Source of the DNA: DATCVR01 sp036566745
GTDB lineage: Bacteria; Actinomycetota; Actinomycetes; Jiangellales; Jiangellaceae
Direction of reading: 5' to 3'
Length of the DNA stretch: 6,508 nucleotides
Assembly: GCA_036566745.1 (NCBI GenBank)
Contig: DATCVR010000312.1
Span: 1 to 6,508 of the forward strand
Shown: one piece after another, positions 4,961 to 6,508 of the stretch
Position numbering within the stretch: position 1 is the stretch's first letter
Layout of the letters: every line of letters begins with the position of its first letter
Position numbers and translations under genes: made by a program
The notes under the pieces: generated by a model
The model's database searches: none
What the model saw: the letters and a program-made list of their open reading frames with translations, nothing else
What the model was told of the DNA's origin: nothing

Positions 4961-4968
4961 TTCACGCG
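4958..4968. repeat. Right copy of an 11-bp inverted repeat flanking the toxin/HTH cassette
   Basis: ACATTCACGCG matches the reverse complement of 4005-4015 exactly. It overlaps the end of the upstream operator repeat by 3 bp and lies between the cassette promoter and the mobC-like stop. Confidence 0.6.
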
Positions 4969-4982
4969 GGGCAACGTCGGGC

Positions 4983-5390
4983 TCAGCGACCCGATAGGTC
5001 GTCGATTGCCGCGTTGATGGGGCCCGCCACGTTGCGCACCGCTTGCAGCGTGTGCGTCGCCTCGACCCGGAACTCCCCCGTGGCGTTGGTGCTCTTCGCG
5101 ATCTGGTTGATGTTGACGGAGACCGCCGCCAACAGGCGATGGATGGCGAACAGCTCGATCATCGCCTGGCGCCGCTGCGTGGGCGTCTCACTCGCATCAT
5201 CCGACAAGGCCGCCTCAACCAGCAGGCGCGGCACACTGACGCCATGCTGCTCGGCCAGCTGGGCAAGCCGCTCATGCTCTTCAGCGCTCACCTTCACGCG
5301 ATGCCAATGCTCTCGACCGCCGACTACGTTCGCCCGCCGCCGCCGTTGCACCTGGCGGCCTGCCGAACCAGGCACCTTCTCCGTTGCCAC
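4983..5390 (-). CDS. mobC: MobC-like plasmid mobilisation relaxosome protein
   Basis: A 135-aa protein, a usual size for MobC. Residues 10-25 are basic (RQVQRRRRANVVGG). Residues 28-63 form a ribbon-helix-helix-like DNA-binding part: HWHRVKVSAEEHERLAQLAE, then GVSVPRLLVEAAL. Residues 84-103 contain LLAAVSVNINQIAKSTN, the 'NINQIAK..N' signature of bacterial mobilisation protein MobC. MobC helps a relaxase open oriT before single-strand transfer. I chose GTG 5390, since GGAGGGG is 5 nt upstream; an ATG at 5432 would add 14 residues (Gly/Cys-rich) with no good ribosome site. No relaxase gene is adjacent: downstream lies the toxin cassette, 90 bp away. A partner relaxase must be elsewhere on the element or encoded by another one. 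Confidence 0.88.
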   Translation of the reverse strand: MATEKVPGSAGRQVQRRRRANVVGGREHWHRVKVSAEEHERLAQLAEQHGVSVPRLLVEAALSDDASETPTQRRQAMIELFAIHRLLAAVSVNINQIAKSTNATGEFRVEATHTLQAVRNVAGPINAAIDDLSGR

Positions 5391-5452
5391 CCGGACCCCT
5401 CCGATGCCCAGCGCACAGCGACCCGAGCCCATCCCGGGGCGCCGCCCAAGCC

Positions 5453-5467
5453 GTTAGGGCACCTAAC
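5453..5467. repeat. Inverted repeat GTTAGG-GCA-CCTAAC upstream of mobC
   Basis: A perfect 6-bp inverted repeat with a 3-nt loop, 63 bp before the mobC start and overlapping the stop of the 41-aa ORF. Its position upstream of mobC makes it a candidate part of an oriT or an operator. I recognise no known nic sequence in it. Confidence 0.4.
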
Positions 5468-5588
5468 CGTATAGCTTGCTCCGCAGCACGTCGCTCACCG
5501 CCTGGCGCGCGCTTTCCAGATCGACTGGAACCGCGATGATCTTGCCGATAGCGTGCAGGATCGCCTGGTTCCGACGTTGGTCCCACAT
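5463..5588 (-). CDS. 41-aa ORF upstream of mobC
   Basis: ATG 5588 to TAG 5463 encodes 41 residues: MWDQRRNQAILHAIGKIIAV followed by PVDLESARQAVSDVLRSKLY and G. The product would be two amphipathic helices joined by a Pro. About 32 of 41 codons end in G or C, like the real genes here, which supports coding. Against it, there is no clear Shine-Dalgarno before the ATG, and the frame has no alternative start before the upstream TAG. It ends 72 bp before mobC on the same strand, so they may share a transcript. I know no family for it. It could be a small accessory protein, or a remnant. Confidence 0.42.
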   Translation of the reverse strand: MWDQRRNQAILHAIGKIIAVPVDLESARQAVSDVLRSKLYG

Positions 5589-5598
5589 CGCTATACGG
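5467..5598. repeat. 9-bp perfect inverted repeat bracketing the 41-aa ORF
   Basis: CCGTATAGC (5467-5475) is the exact reverse complement of GCTATACGG (5590-5598). One copy covers the last codons of the ORF, the other ends one base before its ATG. In the transcript the two could pair and enclose the whole ORF. Confidence 0.55.
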
Positions 5599-5681
5599 GA
5601 CGCCGATTGTCGCGTTCTCCGGGTCCGGACCTATCCGGTACGGCATCATCCGACTCGTCGCAGTGGATTCCGGGGGGGATC
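5589..5681. promoter_or_regulatory. Divergent intergenic region, mobC side / membrane protein side
   Basis: Transcription must start on both strands here. I see a 10-bp palindrome GGTCCGGACC (5622-5631) and a weak plus-strand pair TTGTCG (5607-5612) / TATCCG (5632-5637) with a 19-nt spacer. No convincing promoter can be named. Confidence 0.3.
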
Positions 5682-6248
5682 ATGAGCGAGATCAACAGTC
5701 CAGTGCCACCACCACCGCCAGAGCTGCCACCTGAGCCACCAAGGCATAAGCGGCGGTGGCTGGCCCCGACGATCGTCGGCGCTGTCGTCGCCCCGCTAGC
5801 GTTCCTGGCCGGCCTGATCGCCGCCCAGGACGGCAAGCCGGAAACGACGGCAGAGTCCTCGTCAACCAGCCAGTCAGGGGCGGCCGAGCCTTCGACAGAG
5901 CCGGCCGATGACCCAGCCCCGGCCCCACCACCGCCTCCCCCCGCCCCCACGTACGGGGAGCCAGAGATCGCGGACTTTGCCCTCACGGTCTATGAGACGG
6001 AGCGAAAATGCTTCGGCTCGGCTGGGTGCCATGTGAACTTCACGATCGACCTCACGAACCTTTCGACGAAGGACTTCGATCCAGCCAAGACGTACGACCT
6101 GCGCTACCAGGTCACGGGCGGCGAGGATGAATACCTATCGACGCTCGAGCTCAACGGGGACACCTACCAGAATCACGAGGAGTTCCTGACCGTTCCGGGC
6201 GAAGGCGACAAGCTCACGGCCACCGTGCTGGATATCCGGGAGCGGTGA
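5682..6248 (+). CDS. Proline-rich single-pass membrane protein with exported CFGSAGC domain
   Basis: A 188-aa protein. Residues 7-20 are a Pro-rich cytoplasmic tail (VPPPPPELPPEPP), residues 21-25 are basic (RHKRR), and residues 26-48 form one membrane segment (LAPTIVGAVVAPLAFLAGLIAA), so by the positive-inside rule the C-terminus is outside. Residues 50-92 are a Ser/Thr/Pro/Ala stalk. Residues 93-188 are a beta-rich domain with two cysteines in KCFGSAGC (C110, C116), probably disulfide-bonded, then FTIDLTNLS and LTATVLDI strands. Similar motifs occur in exported actinobacterial proteins of unknown function. ATG 5682 has a G-rich stretch just upstream (5672-5678). An in-frame start at 5553 would add an unrelated polar leader. 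The gene is divergent from the mobC side. A surface role, such as contact or exclusion in conjugation, is only a guess. Confidence 0.82.
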   Translation: MSEINSPVPPPPPELPPEPPRHKRRWLAPTIVGAVVAPLAFLAGLIAAQDGKPETTAESSSTSQSGAAEPSTEPADDPAPAPPPPPPAPTYGEPEIADFALTVYETERKCFGSAGCHVNFTIDLTNLSTKDFDPAKTYDLRYQVTGGEDEYLSTLELNGDTYQNHEEFLTVPGEGDKLTATVLDIRER

Positions 6249-6366
6249 TCGACCAGGATCTACTCAGCTTCCGCGACAGTTGGCACTCGAACTGAGCTGC
6301 TGCACACGACCGTCGAGAAACGACCGATCTGACGGCCGGCGGATCTCCGCAAGGGGGACAGAACGG
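6249..6366. other. Intergenic stretch without a gene
   Basis: Between the plus-strand membrane-protein stop and the hairpin I see only a weak 5-bp CTCAG/CTGAG dyad (6263-6267 with 6292-6296). The minus-strand frame open across it has poor codon use and antisense character. Confidence 0.5.
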
Positions 6367-6400
6367 CCGATGGCCCGGGGCAATCGCCCCGGGCCATCGG
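6367..6400 (-). terminator. 15-bp perfect GC-rich hairpin, likely bidirectional terminator
   Basis: CCGATGGCCCGGGGC (6367-6381) and its exact complement (6386-6400) flank an AATC loop. It starts 15 nt past the stop of the minus-strand gene at the right edge and faces the convergent membrane-protein gene, so it can end transcription from either side. No U-tract follows. Confidence 0.8.
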
Positions 6401-6415
6401 TGAACGTGACGCGTC

Positions 6416-6508
6416 TCAGACCTGCTGAGTGATCGTCCCATTCGGATTGCGCCGCGCCGTGGCCGCCGTGACGAACTTGCCAGTCGAGGCGGAGCGGTTC
6501 ACCGCGCG
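6416..6508 (-). CDS. Small basic conserved-looking protein (N-terminus possibly beyond window)
   Basis: The last 30 codons of a minus-strand gene end at TGA 6416-6418: residues include RSASTGKFVTAATARRNP and end GTITQQV. Short proteins with this 'RSA.TG.FV..A.A...P.TT' pattern are widespread in bacteria as uncharacterised small proteins. A GTG lies three codons inside the visible part (6502-6500) and could be the true start, giving a 28-aa product. Otherwise the gene continues past the right edge. The strong hairpin just downstream supports a real transcript end. No function is known to me. Confidence 0.65.
   Translation of the reverse strand, partial: RAVNRSASTGKFVTAATARRNPNGTITQQV

Noticed and set aside
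5391..5432. MobC start at ATG 5432
   Set aside because: GTG 5390 has GGAGGGG at 5-nt spacing; the extra 14 residues look untranslated and include that Shine-Dalgarno.
5556..5570. GATCCTGCAC on the minus strand, resembling the IncP-type nic core ATCCTG
   Set aside because: It lies within the 41-aa ORF, no inverted repeat sits at the expected distance before it, and a 6-bp match is expected by chance.
1965..5625. GACCCGGA octamers at 1965-1972, 5064-5071 and (reverse) 5618-5625, resembling TraB recognition repeats of Streptomyces clt loci
   Set aside because: A real clt has closely clustered copies. These are dispersed, two are inside coding sequence, and three copies are not far above chance in DNA this GC-rich.
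5281..5649. Minus-strand 122-codon frame overlapping mobC and its upstream region
   Set aside because: Out of frame with mobC and the 41-aa ORF, Gly/Arg/Ala-rich composition, and no recognisable domain.
6214..6441. Minus-strand 75-codon frame at the right side
   Set aside because: It overlaps the end of the membrane-protein gene, the terminator hairpin and the true small gene in another frame, and its composition is shadow-like.

Overview
The window is GC-rich (roughly two-thirds G+C or more), with GTG and TTG starts and strong G/C preference at third codon positions. This points to an actinobacterium, and the gene content to a conjugative or mobilisable element (an actinomycete integrative element or plasmid) rather than core chromosome. 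No tRNA, rRNA, integrase, replicase, insertion sequence, CRISPR array or recognisable att site is visible. Both ends cut through genes.

Layout. (1) 1-2994, minus strand: a tightly packed five-gene operon read leftwards. In reading order it encodes a 70-aa protein, an SpdB-type plasmid-spread membrane protein, a small CxxC/HxxxxH zinc-finger-like protein, a four-helix membrane protein, and a basic proline-rich protein that runs off the left edge. Starts and stops overlap or nearly touch at most junctions. (2) 2995-3162: a divergent control region with one perfect 18-bp palindrome, a second near-palindrome and a degenerate third copy, all sharing a CTAGGA core, plus a hairpin in the operon's 5' leader. 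(3) 3163-3909, plus strand: a GntR/HutC-type repressor with a UTRA domain, very probably the Kor-like regulator that acts on those palindromes and on its own gene. A 17-bp perfect hairpin follows it. (4) 4018-4892, minus strand: a three-gene cassette with a BrnT-like putative toxin and two small helix-turn-helix proteins, driven by a promoter whose -35 and -10 elements lie in two copies of a 22-bp direct repeat. An 11-bp inverted repeat lies just outside the cassette. (5) 4983-5588, minus strand: a MobC-like relaxosome protein, preceded by a 41-aa ORF bracketed by a 9-bp inverted repeat. (6) 5682-6248, plus strand: a proline-rich, single-pass membrane protein with an exported domain holding a CFGSAGC motif. 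(7) 6367-6508: a strong hairpin and the 3' end of a minus-strand gene for a small conserved-looking basic protein.

Working together: the GntR protein probably silences the spread/transfer operon and itself until derepression. The Spd-type membrane proteins fit intramycelial spread or DNA transfer. MobC points to a relaxase-type processing system whose relaxase is not in view, so the element may mix two transfer modes. The toxin/HTH cassette fits element maintenance. These functional links are inferences from family resemblance and layout; no database search was possible.
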